From positions 1-34,782 of the forward strand of contig JAJYTH010000030.1 in assembly GCA_021793175.1 (NCBI GenBank): a stretch of DNA of 34,782 nt. Reading direction: 5' to 3'. This document shows positions 18,233-25,854 of the stretch, in pieces. The notes under the pieces are model-generated. The model was given only the letters and a program-made list of their open reading frames with translations. It was not told the origin of the DNA and ran no database searches. Position numbers and translations under genes: made by a program. This stretch comes from Actinomycetes bacterium. GTDB lineage: Bacteria > Actinomycetota > Actinomycetes > Mycobacteriales > Pseudonocardiaceae. Position 1 is the first letter of the stretch; each line of letters starts with the position of its first letter.

Positions 18233-19414
18233 TCACCTCACCGTGCCGAGTCCGTGCGGCGTGCTACGTCGCGAAAGCAGGGCCACGGTGAGCGGCGAAT
18301 CGCGCCTCAACCGCTCCCCCGGCCGCCACGCGGGTTCGACACGCACGACATCGCCATCACGGCGCACCAAGCCGATCTCGGCGAGCACCCGACGCCCCGA
18401 CGGTTCCCGGCGCATGTGCAGCACGACCTGGACCGCGGCGGCCAATTGACTGTGCAGTGTTTCCCTGGACAGGCCACCGAGTGCCGCGAGCGCTTCGAGC
18501 CGTGCGGGTACTTCGGCGGGTGCGTTCGCGTGGAGCGTTCCCGCACCACCGTCATGCCCGGTGTTCAGCGCCGTGAGCAACTCCACCACCTCGTGTCCCC
18601 GGACTTCCCCGACCACGAGTCGATCGGGCCGCATCCGAAGCGCTTGCCGCACGAGCTCGCGGAGCGTGACCTCCCCCGATCCCTCCACATTGGGTGGACG
18701 AGCCACCAACCGGACGAACTGGGGGTGGTTGGGCTGAAGCTCACCGACGTCCTCGACACAGACCACACGCTCGGCGGGGTCGACGGCCCCGAGGAGCGCA
18801 CCGAGCAGTGTGCTCTTGCCGGAACCCGTCGCCCCGGACACGAGGAACGCCAACCGCGCCTTCACAAGAGCTTCGAGCAGTGCCAGACCGGCCTCGTCCA
18901 CCGTGCCGAGCCGACGCAGGGAACGTAGGTCGTGCGTGGCGGGACGTAGTACTCGTAGGGACAGGCATGTGCCGTCGGCCGCGATCGGCGGCAACACGGC
19001 GTGGAGTCGAATCCGCCCTTCCGGGCCGCTTCCCGGCAACCAGCCGTCCACGAAGGGTTGCGCGTCGTCGAGTCGCCGTCCCGCCGCGAGCGCCAACCGC
19101 TGCGCGAGCCTGCGCACGGCGTCCTCGCCGGCGAACCGGACGTCGGTGCGGCGAAGTCCGTCGGAGCCGTCCACCCACACCTCGTCCGGTGCCGTGACGA
19201 GGATATCGGTGACCTCGGGGCTTGCGAGGAGTTCCTCCAACGGCCCCACGCCGACCAGCTCGTCGTCCAATAGTTTCAGCGCGGCGAGCACGTCGAGGTG
19301 GCCCGCTACGCCACCTGCCTCGGCACGGACCGCATCGGCTACCGCCCGTGGATCCGTGGCGGCGTCCGTACCGGCGAGTCTGGCCCTGACCCGATCGACG
19401 AGATCGGTACTCAT
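18233..19414 (-). CDS. tadA: TadA/CpaF-family secretion ATPase
   Basis: 393 residues, of the 'helicase/secretion neighborhood ATPase' family (Rv3659c type). The N-terminal domain (GPLEELLASPEVTDILVTAPDEVWVD) precedes the ATPase core: Walker A GATGSGKS (194-201), the Asp/Glu box VVCVEDVGEL (217-226), Walker B-like RLVVGEVRG with Glu270, and a His box (GTLHANAP, 292-299). It is the cytoplasmic motor expected to drive pilin assembly through TadB/TadC. ATG 19414 has a purine-rich site; a longer frame to 19558 has no support. A paired DnaA-box element lies 95 bases upstream, inside the 249-base gap from ssd, so tadA may have its own promoter. Confidence 0.93.
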   Translation of the reverse strand: MSTDLVDRVRARLAGTDAATDPRAVADAVRAEAGGVAGHLDVLAALKLLDDELVGVGPLEELLASPEVTDILVTAPDEVWVDGSDGLRRTDVRFAGEDAVRRLAQRLALAAGRRLDDAQPFVDGWLPGSGPEGRIRLHAVLPPIAADGTCLSLRVLRPATHDLRSLRRLGTVDEAGLALLEALVKARLAFLVSGATGSGKSTLLGALLGAVDPAERVVCVEDVGELQPNHPQFVRLVARPPNVEGSGEVTLRELVRQALRMRPDRLVVGEVRGHEVVELLTALNTGHDGGAGTLHANAPAEVPARLEALAALGGLSRETLHSQLAAAVQVVLHMRREPSGRRVLAEIGLVRRDGDVVRVEPAWRPGERLRRDSPLTVALLSRRSTPHGLGTVR

Positions 19415-19508
19415 GTCTCCCCCTCTTCGATTTCTTTCGATCTCACAGCGGTCCTTCGTCACGATTCCGGCCGCACGAACGTGCTCACAACTGTCGAAAG
19501 CCACGGCC

Positions 19509-19535
19509 TGTGGACAACCGGTCGCCTGTGGACAA
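19509..19535 (-). promoter_or_regulatory. paired DnaA boxes upstream of tadA
   Basis: TGTGGACAA occurs at 19509-19517 and 19527-19535, i.e. two perfect TTGTCCACA boxes on the leftward strand, 18 bp apart start to start. The spacer ends CCGG and the second box is followed by GGCC, both shared with the element at 20882. Confidence 0.7.
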
Positions 19536-19663
19536 TCGAGCCGTCGAAGCACCCACACGGACCCGAAGCAGGGTCATGAGAAGGCACCGCTTTCCGGCCC
19601 ACCAGACCGATCCGGGTTCATCGAACTCACCCAAGGAAGGCCACAGTGGACCCAGCCGTGCCA

Positions 19664-20803
19664 CTACGAGAAAGTCGTCAGCGGTTCTTCCGGCGACTCG
19701 GTGAGCAGCGCCAAGACGGCCTTGGACACCTTTCCGATACGTCGACCGGGATCGAATACTCCGTGGTCGAGGGCCCGAGGCACGGCTCGTTCGTCGCGTA
19801 ACCAACCGAGCACGGACACACCCACCGCTTCGGTGACGTCGGCTTCGGTGAGGCTGCTCGTCGCAGGCCCACGGATCACCGCACCGACCCGAGAGATGCG
19901 CTCGGACAGCCGACGGCGCACCCGCGCGGCCGACACACAGCCTCGGACGTCGGCGGGCACCACCAACACGGCGAGGTCAGCGCGTCGTAGTGCCTCGTCG
20001 GCAACCGGGTCCGGATGTCGAGGCACATCGCACACCACCGTTCGCCCAGCCCGCCGCCCCGCGTCGAGGACGGCGGCCAAGGCGGTGTCCGTCGGCCCCG
20101 GCCCGGCACGATCACACGACAGGAACGACAACCGGCCGCGTCCTCGCCGCCGGGACGGGAGAGCGGCGTCCAGCTCGCTCATCGACACCCTTCCCGAGGA
20201 CATCCGCAAGTCGGGCCACCGCAGTCCCTCGTCGGCCTCGGCGCCCAGCACCAGATCCAGCCCACCGCCGAGCGGATCGCAGTCCACCAGCAGCGCCGTT
20301 TCCCCGGATCGGGCCGCGGTCAGACCCAACCCCGCTGCCAGTACCGACGCTCCCGCTCCGCCTCGGCCACCGACGACCGCGAGTACCCGGCCCGCCCGGT
20401 CACTCGGTTTCTCGACGACGTCGGCGAGCGCGGTGACGACGACGTCTTCGTCGGCGGGCAGAACGGCCACCCCGTCCACGCCCAATGCGACGGCGGCCTT
20501 CCACTGTGCCGGTGAGGGGCTGTCCGGACGAACCAGGAGCACTCCGGACCTGCGAGGAACGTCGAGCTTGTCGGGGATGTGGTCGAGCAGCACCAACGAC
20601 GCGTCCGACCAGTACGGGCGTGCTGCCGCGACATCGGCGACATGGCGGGGTTCGCATCCCACCGCCGCGGCGAGTCTCGCGATGTGGTCGCGGACGGCGT
20701 CGTCGGTGACTACCACGAGGGGACGACCGTCCACGCCGCCCGCCGTCCCGGCCGTCCCGTCCCTTGCTCCACTCATCGCCCATCTCGTCCATCGCCGCAT
20801 CAC
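19664..20803 (-). CDS. ssd: CpaE-like / septum-site-determining (Ssd) MinD-fold protein
   Basis: 379 residues of the actinobacterial CpaE-like family that heads Tad-like loci (Rv3660c type). An N-terminal receiver-like region (RPLVVVTDDAVRDHIARLAAAVG...) precedes a MinD/ParA-type core. Its P-loop is VVGGRGGAGASVLAAGLG, without the usual GK(S/T) lysine, as I recall for this family; it then has LLVDCDPLGGGLDLVLG and VVCDVPRHPDP. In mycobacteria the homologue affects septum placement and is co-encoded with pilus genes; in Caulobacter CpaE localises the pilus. GTG 20803, ATG 20800 and ATG 20776 are all possible starts; a GGGGG tract favours the ATG at 20800. The paired DnaA boxes at 20882 lie just upstream. 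Confidence 0.85.
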   Translation of the reverse strand: MMRRWTRWAMSGARDGTAGTAGGVDGRPLVVVTDDAVRDHIARLAAAVGCEPRHVADVAAARPYWSDASLVLLDHIPDKLDVPRRSGVLLVRPDSPSPAQWKAAVALGVDGVAVLPADEDVVVTALADVVEKPSDRAGRVLAVVGGRGGAGASVLAAGLGLTAARSGETALLVDCDPLGGGLDLVLGAEADEGLRWPDLRMSSGRVSMSELDAALPSRRRGRGRLSFLSCDRAGPGPTDTALAAVLDAGRRAGRTVVCDVPRHPDPVADEALRRADLAVLVVPADVRGCVSAARVRRRLSERISRVGAVIRGPATSSLTEADVTEAVGVSVLGWLRDERAVPRALDHGVFDPGRRIGKVSKAVLALLTESPEEPLTTFS

Positions 20804-20881
20804 AAGCCCCCATGTCGTTCACCTTCCGACACCACGGTCACGCGAGAAGGAACGACGCGGCAACCCACGCACGAACGGGCC

Positions 20882-20908
20882 TGTGGATAACCGGGGATCT
20901 GTGGACAA
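20882..20908 (-). promoter_or_regulatory. paired DnaA boxes upstream of ssd
   Basis: TGTGGATAA (20882-20890) and TGTGGACAA (20900-20908) read leftward as TTATCCACA and TTGTCCACA. They have the same orientation and 18-bp spacing as the element upstream of tadA, and the same CCGG and GGCC flanks. They lie between the 6C RNA terminator and the ssd start. Confidence 0.7.
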
Positions 20909-20924
20909 CCCTTGTGGGCAGCTG

Positions 20925-21019
20925 AAAAAGAGGCGGCCCTCGCCAGGGGGAGGAGCGAGGGCCGCCGAACTTCAGTCCCGGGGGGTCGGACTGAATCCGT
21001 CCGGTGTGACCGGACGGTT
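20925..21019 (-). ncRNA. 6C small RNA
   Basis: About 95 bases on the leftward strand, matching the actinobacterial 6C RNA by structure and place. It has a 5' hairpin (20997-21005 with 21009-21017), a hairpin TTCAGTC/GACTGAA (20971-20977 with 20989-20995) whose loop carries six consecutive C, and a strong terminator hairpin (20932-20943 with 20955-20966) with a CCTCCCCC loop, followed by TTTTT (20925-20929). A -10-like TACAGT (21027-21022) fits a start near 21016-21019. In M. tuberculosis the 6C RNA (B11, about 93 nt) also lies between Rv3660c (ssd) and Rv3661 (HAD phosphatase), as here. C-rich loops in 6C are thought to pair with G-rich mRNA sites; targets here are unknown. Confidence 0.85.
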
Positions 21020-21152
21020 CCACTGTAACCCGGTGGACAGCATTTGAAATCCCCACGCACGACGAGTGGCACGCCACAATCGGTCAGCGTGTCGCCCACC
21101 GCCGCTTCCGCTTCCCACGGTTCCCGTGTCCCCGTTCTCCCCGTGGTTCCCA

Positions 21153-21158
21153 TATCGT
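21153..21158 (+). promoter_or_regulatory. candidate -10 box giving a leaderless HAD-phosphatase mRNA
   Basis: TATCGT fits TAnnnT and ends 6 bases before GTG 21165, which has no Shine-Dalgarno. This arrangement is typical of actinobacterial leaderless transcripts. No convincing -35 box is seen. Confidence 0.35.
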
Positions 21159-21164
21159 GTTGTC

Positions 21165-22016
21165 GTGCCCTCACCCGACAACGCTTCCGACGTATCGATC
21201 CCACGGTCCGCCGCCTCCGCCACCTCGGCGGCGTTCTTCGACCTCGACAAGACGATCATCGCCTCGTCCAGTGCGCTCGCGTTCAGCAAGCCGTTCCTCC
21301 GACAGGGACTCATCAACCGCAGAGCCGCGTTGAAGAGCGCCTACGCCCAGTTGATGTTCGCCTTGTCCGGCGCCGACGCCAACCGGACCGAACGCCTTCG
21401 CGCCGAGATCTCCCGGATGTGTGCGGGGTGGGACGTCGACCAGGTCAAGGCCATCGTCGACGAGACCTTGCACGACGTGGTGTCCCCTCTGGTCTACGCC
21501 GAGGCCACCGAACTGATCGAGTGGCACAAGTCCGAGGGCAGGGACGTCATCGTCTTGTCCGCGACGGGTGAGGAGCTGGTGCGGCCGATCGCCGACATGC
21601 TCGGCATCACGCACTGTGTGGGCAGCCGTATGGAGATCGTGGACGGCCGTTACTCCGGCACGGTGGACTACTACTGCTACGGCGAACACAAAGCCACCGC
21701 GGCACGGCGGTTGGCCGACGAGCACGGCTACGACCTCACCACCTCCCACGCCTACACCGACTCCAGCACGGACCTGCCACTGCTGGAGATCGTCGGCCAC
21801 CCTCACGTGGTGAATCCGGACAAGGCTCTGCGCAAGATCGCCCTGGAGCGGGATTGGCCTGTGCACACGTTCACGAACCCGGTGTCCCCTCGCGCGCGGA
21901 TCCCGGCGCCCTCCACGGCGGCGGCCGTGGGGCTCGGGGTGAGCGCGGTGGCCGCGGGCGCGACGCTGTTCGGCCTGACCCGCAAGAAGCGGAAGGAACC
22001 ACCGGCGAAAAGCTGA
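21165..22016 (+). CDS. HAD-superfamily subfamily IB phosphatase (SerB-like, Rv3661 type)
   Basis: 283 residues from GTG 21165. HAD motifs are complete: DLDKT (Asp26 nucleophile, Asp28, Thr30), Ser132 in VLSATGEE, Lys176 in GEHKATAARRLA, and Asp199/Asp203 in AYTDSSTDLPLLE. This is the hypothetical HAD-IB family related to phosphoserine phosphatase; the true substrate is unknown. The C-terminus adds a hydrophobic segment (AAAVGLGVSAVAAGATLFGL) and a basic end (TRKKRKEPPAKS), suggesting tail anchoring to the membrane. The frame continues upstream to 21066, but that part overlaps the 6C promoter region and has no ribosome site. It is divergent from the 6C RNA, as in mycobacteria. Confidence 0.87.
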   Translation: MPSPDNASDVSIPRSAASATSAAFFDLDKTIIASSSALAFSKPFLRQGLINRRAALKSAYAQLMFALSGADANRTERLRAEISRMCAGWDVDQVKAIVDETLHDVVSPLVYAEATELIEWHKSEGRDVIVLSATGEELVRPIADMLGITHCVGSRMEIVDGRYSGTVDYYCYGEHKATAARRLADEHGYDLTTSHAYTDSSTDLPLLEIVGHPHVVNPDKALRKIALERDWPVHTFTNPVSPRARIPAPSTAAAVGLGVSAVAAGATLFGLTRKKRKEPPAKS

Positions 22017-22334
22017 CACGGGCAGCACGGCAGCGCGCGGCGCTCGGCCTTCCGTCGGAAAAAAGAAGGACGACGTATTCGCCGCAACCCCTTGAAGTGA
22101 CCTTCATCACTGACTACAAAGGGAGGTACGGAGGTTCTTCGGCCAGGGACCCGGCGGAAGAGAAGCCTGGTTCACCCCGACAGAACGTCCGGACGTGGAC
22201 CTCGGGTACCCACGCGCAGCTCGCCGCAGAAGGCCCGTCGTCGAGGGACTGCGTAACGGGACGCCGGACGCCGAGTACCCGGAAATGACGACACGATTTG
22301 CACGCTTGTTCGCCCGATCGGTTCATGTGACGCC

Positions 22335-22370
22335 GTAGCGCCCGTTGGCCTCGAAGCCGACGGGCGCTAC
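22335..22370. terminator. 15-bp hairpin, possible terminator or structured RNA
   Basis: GTAGCGCCCGTTGGC (22335-22349) pairs with 22356-22370 with one G-U pair and a 6-base loop. There is no clear U tract on either side, and it is 319 bases beyond the nearest stop codon, so its role is open. Confidence 0.4.
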
Positions 22371-22528
22371 TCCTGTGCGGTTTCTATACGACCCCTGGGC
22401 GGCGCGCTTGCCGCTGTCACTTTTCTGCGCTGCCCCTGGGGAGCTCTGGGCGGTTTCGCCTGGTTTCCCGCGACGCGACGCGGGCCCGCTGTAGATCTTT
22501 CGGCGGAGCCCATTGCTACTTCCGGTCA

Positions 22529-22557
22529 TTGACCGGTCACGCTTTCGTTAGTAGCTT
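22529..22557 (+). promoter_or_regulatory. promoter of the MurNAc-salvage genes with palindromic operator
   Basis: TTGACC (22529-22534), a 17-base spacer and TAGCTT (22552-22557) form a good sigma-70-type promoter about 60 bases before nagZ. The perfect palindrome TGACCGGTCA (22530-22539) covers the -35. GTTAGTAGCTTTC (22547-22559) covers the -10 and is nearly repeated at the murR start (27753-27765). Confidence 0.55.
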
Positions 22558-22619
22558 TCGCATGCCGACCCGTATAGGTGGACTTCCCACATTCCGCGTG
22601 ACCGCATACCGGAGGCCCT

Positions 22620-24476
22620 GTGACCACTGTCAAAGCCCGCCCGTGGAAGGCCTGCGCCGCCGCCGCGCTCGTAGGCTTACTCGCCGTGACCACTGGCTCG
22701 GCGTCCGCACAACCACACCGATCCTCACCGTCGGGTGAGCAGCAGGCTCAGCACGGCCCGGGCAAGCAGAGCTGGCCCCAGCGCACCCTGCACTCGATGA
22801 CGCTGGAACAAAAAGTCGGCCAATTGTTCGTCGCCGACGTGTGGGGCCTGTCGGCCGACGAGGCGCACCCCGGCAACCAGGAGAAGTACGGAGTCGACAC
22901 GGCTGCCGAGGTGGTGCGGAAATACCACGTCGGCGGTGTCATCTACTTCAACCACAGCGGTACCGACAACATCGAGACGCCGCGACAGGTCGCACGGCTG
23001 TCCAACGGTCTCCAGCGTGCGGCCCTGCAGTCGCAGCCGCGTATCCCGCTGATCGTCTCCGTGGACCAGGAGGGTGGCCGGGTCACGCGCATCGCCGAAC
23101 ACGCCACCGAGTACCCGAGCGCCATGGCGTTCGGGGCGTCGCGTGATGTCGAGGGCGCTCGCACGGCCGCGGCCATCAGCGCGACGGAGCTGCGTGCCAT
23201 GGGCATCAACCAGGACTTCGCGCCGATCGCCGACGTGAACTCCAACCCGCTGAACCCGATCATTGGTTCCCGTTCGTTCTCGTCGGACCCCGAACTGACG
23301 GGAGAGTTCGTCGAGGCGCAGGTGGACGGCTACCAGAACTCCGGGCGACTCCGGCAGACGGTGTCGGCCGCGGCCAAGCACTTCCCGGGCCACGGTGACG
23401 CCGCCACCGACAGCCACATCGACCTGCCCGTGATCGATCGCAGCGAGGAGGACTGGCGGGCCAACGACCTTCCGCCGTTCGAGCGGGCCGTCGAGGCGGA
23501 CATCGACGCCATCATGACCGCCCACATCTCGATGCCGAACCTCGACGCCTCGGGGGATCCGGCCACGCTTTCCGAGCCGATCATCACCGGGCTGTTGCGC
23601 GAGGAACTCGGTTACGAGGGTGTGGTGGTCACGGACTCACTCGGCATGGCCGGGGTGCGTGAGATGTACTCCGACGCCGAGATCCCGGTGCGTGCGCTGG
23701 AGGCGGGTGTCGACCAGATGCTCATGCCGCCGGACCTCGATGCCGCTGTGAACGGCGTGCTGGACGCGGTGGAAAGCGGCCGGATCACCGAGGAACGCAT
23801 CGACCGGAGTGTGCTGCGCATTCTGGAGCTGAAGCATAAGCGCGGCATCGTGACGGCCCCGTTCGTCTCGGAACGTCTGGCTGAGCGCGTGGTCGGCACC
23901 GAGGAGAACCGCGACGCGGTGCAGCGGATCACCGACACCTCGACCACCGTGCTCAGCGACGAGGCGGGACTGCTGCCGCTCGGCGCCGATGTCCGGAATG
24001 TACTGGTCACCGGCTGGAACCGGCCGGACTATCCGGGTTACGCGGCGGAGCCGGTCGACGACCTCGCGGGCGCGTTGTCGCAACGCAGCGACGCGAACGT
24101 CACCGCCCTGCCCACCGGCACGGACCCGGACGCGGCGGCCGTCGACGAGGCCGCGGCCGCGGCAGACGGCGCGGACCTGGTGATAGTACTCACCAACGGC
24201 TTGCGGGACAGCGAAGGACAGCGTGAGCTTGTGGAGCGGCTGACCAGCACCGACACACCTGTGATCGCGGTCGCCGTCCAGGAGCCGTACGACCCCGGCC
24301 ACGCCGATGTCCCCACCTGGATCGCCACTTACGACTGGCGTGGCGTCACCATGACTTCCCTGGCCAAGGTGCTCGTCGGAGAGCGTTCTCCCGTAGGAAC
24401 GCTGCCCGTCACGATTCCGAGCGGGAGCGACCCCGACCAGACCCTGTACCCCTTCGGCCACGGGCTGACGTGGTGA
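22620..24476 (+). CDS. nagZ: secreted glycoside hydrolase family 3 beta-N-acetylglucosaminidase
   Basis: 618 residues with a signal peptide (cleavage likely after ASA, residue 30). The GH3 barrel carries the NagZ signature KHFPGHGDAATDSHIDLP (253-270), which supplies the His acid/base on a flexible loop, and the nucleophile Asp339 in VVVTDS. A second alpha/beta domain follows (residues about 430-618), as in B. subtilis NagZ (YbbD) and unlike the one-domain cytoplasmic enzyme of E. coli. Its job is to release GlcNAc from the non-reducing ends of peptidoglycan fragments outside the cell. GTG 22620 follows a GGAGG site by 4 bases. It is the first gene of the salvage cluster, 31 bases before namZ. 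Confidence 0.92.
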   Translation: MTTVKARPWKACAAAALVGLLAVTTGSASAQPHRSSPSGEQQAQHGPGKQSWPQRTLHSMTLEQKVGQLFVADVWGLSADEAHPGNQEKYGVDTAAEVVRKYHVGGVIYFNHSGTDNIETPRQVARLSNGLQRAALQSQPRIPLIVSVDQEGGRVTRIAEHATEYPSAMAFGASRDVEGARTAAAISATELRAMGINQDFAPIADVNSNPLNPIIGSRSFSSDPELTGEFVEAQVDGYQNSGRLRQTVSAAAKHFPGHGDAATDSHIDLPVIDRSEEDWRANDLPPFERAVEADIDAIMTAHISMPNLDASGDPATLSEPIITGLLREELGYEGVVVTDSLGMAGVREMYSDAEIPVRALEAGVDQMLMPPDLDAAVNGVLDAVESGRITEERIDRSVLRILELKHKRGIVTAPFVSERLAERVVGTEENRDAVQRITDTSTTVLSDEAGLLPLGADVRNVLVTGWNRPDYPGYAAEPVDDLAGALSQRSDANVTALPTGTDPDAAAVDEAAAAADGADLVIVLTNGLRDSEGQRELVERLTSTDTPVIAVAVQEPYDPGHADVPTWIATYDWRGVTMTSLAKVLVGERSPVGTLPVTIPSGSDPDQTLYPFGHGLTW

Positions 24477-24507
24477 CCCCGGCCCGACGTCGAGAACGAG
24501 GCACACC

Positions 24508-25779
24508 ATGACTGTGAACAGACGCAGGTTCCTATCCACGAGCGCGCTCGCCGGTTCACTGTTGGCCACCGCCGCGACGTCGGCGGCGGCCGCGCCCTCC
24601 GAATCGGCCGGACGCGGACGCGCGCGGGTGACGACAGGTGCCGACCGGTTGGCGGCCGACGGCTGGCGGCGGCTCAGCGGTCGCCGGGTCGGCGTGCTGT
24701 CCAACCCGACGGGCGTCCTGGCCGATCAGGTTCATGTCGTGGACTCGCTGGTGGAGGCGGGTGTCCGCCCGGTCGCCGTGTTCGGTCCCGAGCACGGCTT
24801 CCGGGGAAGCGCGCAGGCCGGCGGCTCCGAGGGCGACTACGAGGATCCGCGCACGGGTGTGCCCGTGTACGACGTCTACGGCGTCGACACCGACAAGTTC
24901 ACCGAACTGCTGCGCAAGGCGAACGTGGACACGATGGTGTTCGACATCGCCGATGTGGGCGCACGGTTCTACACCTATATCTGGTCGATGTACCACGCCA
25001 TGGTGGCCTCGGCCCGGGTCAGCGCGTCGTTCGTGGTGCTCGACCGGCCCAACCCGATCGGCGGGCAGGCCTACGGACCGATGTTGGACCCGGCGTACAG
25101 CTCCGGTGTCGGCCTCAAACCGATCGTGCAACAGCACGGCATGACGGTGGGTGAGCTGGCGAAGTTCTTCGCCGCCGAGTTGCTTCCCCAGGAGGGTGTG
25201 CGGCTGGACGAGCTGGAGGTCGTCACCATGCGCGGGTGGCGACGTCGGCAGGTGTTCGCCGACACGGGGTTGTTGTGGACACCGCCCTCGCCCAACATGC
25301 CGACTCCGGAGACCGCTCTCGTCTACCCCGGCACGGGGTTGTTCGAGGGTACGGTGTTCTCGGAAGGACGGGGCACCACTCGCCCGTTCGAGATCGTCGG
25401 TGCGCCGGAGGTTGACTGGCGGTGGCGGGAGGAGATGACCTCCCACCGGCTGCCCGGGGTCGTGTTCCGCGAGTGTTACTTCGTCCCCACGTTCGGCAAG
25501 TTCACCGGTGAGACCTGTGGTGGCCTACAGATCACGGTGACCGACCCGTATTCGTTCGATCCCATCCGCACGGCCGTGGACCTGATCGTGACGGCCAGAA
25601 GGCTGTATCCCGACCTCTTCGGTTGGCGGGAGGACAACTTCATCGACAAGCTCACGGGTTCGGACCGGTTCCGGACGATGGTGGACGCCGGAGCGACGAC
25701 CGACGAGGTCGTGGGGTCGTGGCGTGCCGAACTCCACGAGTTCACCCGGAAACGGCAGCCGTACCTGCTCTATCGGTGA
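24508..25779 (+). CDS. namZ: secreted exo-beta-N-acetylmuramidase (DUF1343, GH171)
   Basis: 423 residues. The N-terminus NRRRFLSTSALAGSLLATAATSAAAA is a twin-arginine-type signal. The body is a DUF1343 protein: GRRVGVLSNPTG, FGPEHGFRGSAQAGG, VYDVYG, FDIADVGARFYTYIWSM, VVLDRPNPIGG and SPNMPTPETALVYPGTGLFEGT are all typical. B. subtilis NamZ (YbbC) releases MurNAc from the non-reducing ends of glycan strands, complementing NagZ in sequential digestion. It lies directly downstream of nagZ and 75 bases before the serine hydrolase gene, probably in one transcript. A GAGGCACACC stretch precedes the ATG. Confidence 0.92.
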   Translation: MTVNRRRFLSTSALAGSLLATAATSAAAAPSESAGRGRARVTTGADRLAADGWRRLSGRRVGVLSNPTGVLADQVHVVDSLVEAGVRPVAVFGPEHGFRGSAQAGGSEGDYEDPRTGVPVYDVYGVDTDKFTELLRKANVDTMVFDIADVGARFYTYIWSMYHAMVASARVSASFVVLDRPNPIGGQAYGPMLDPAYSSGVGLKPIVQQHGMTVGELAKFFAAELLPQEGVRLDELEVVTMRGWRRRQVFADTGLLWTPPSPNMPTPETALVYPGTGLFEGTVFSEGRGTTRPFEIVGAPEVDWRWREEMTSHRLPGVVFRECYFVPTFGKFTGETCGGLQITVTDPYSFDPIRTAVDLIVTARRLYPDLFGWREDNFIDKLTGSDRFRTMVDAGATTDEVVGSWRAELHEFTRKRQPYLLYR

Positions 25780-25854
25780 CCTCTCGCCGGCTGGGGCCGG
25801 CCCGTCGGCGGACAGCGGCGGAGACGCCGTGACAAGGTGAGGTGGAGGGACGCG

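Larger units (their letters stand above)
22017..22619. other. 603-base gap between the HAD phosphatase and nagZ
   Basis: It contains a long hairpin (22335-22370), a smaller CCCGCG/CGCGGG hairpin (22466-22485) and, at the right end, the nagZ promoter. A leftward 68-codon frame (22323-22529) and a rightward frame to 22288 have codon use unlike the neighbouring genes; I do not call them. Confidence 0.45.

Noticed and set aside
19509-20908. Chromosomal replication origin at the DnaA boxes
   Set aside because: Only four boxes in two pairs, with no dnaA/dnaN, no AT-rich unwinding region and coding sequence between them; regulation is more likely.
22323-22529. Leftward 68-codon frame in the gap before nagZ
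   Set aside because: Third-position GC is lower than in neighbouring genes, there is no ribosome site and it spans the hairpins; no recognisable family.
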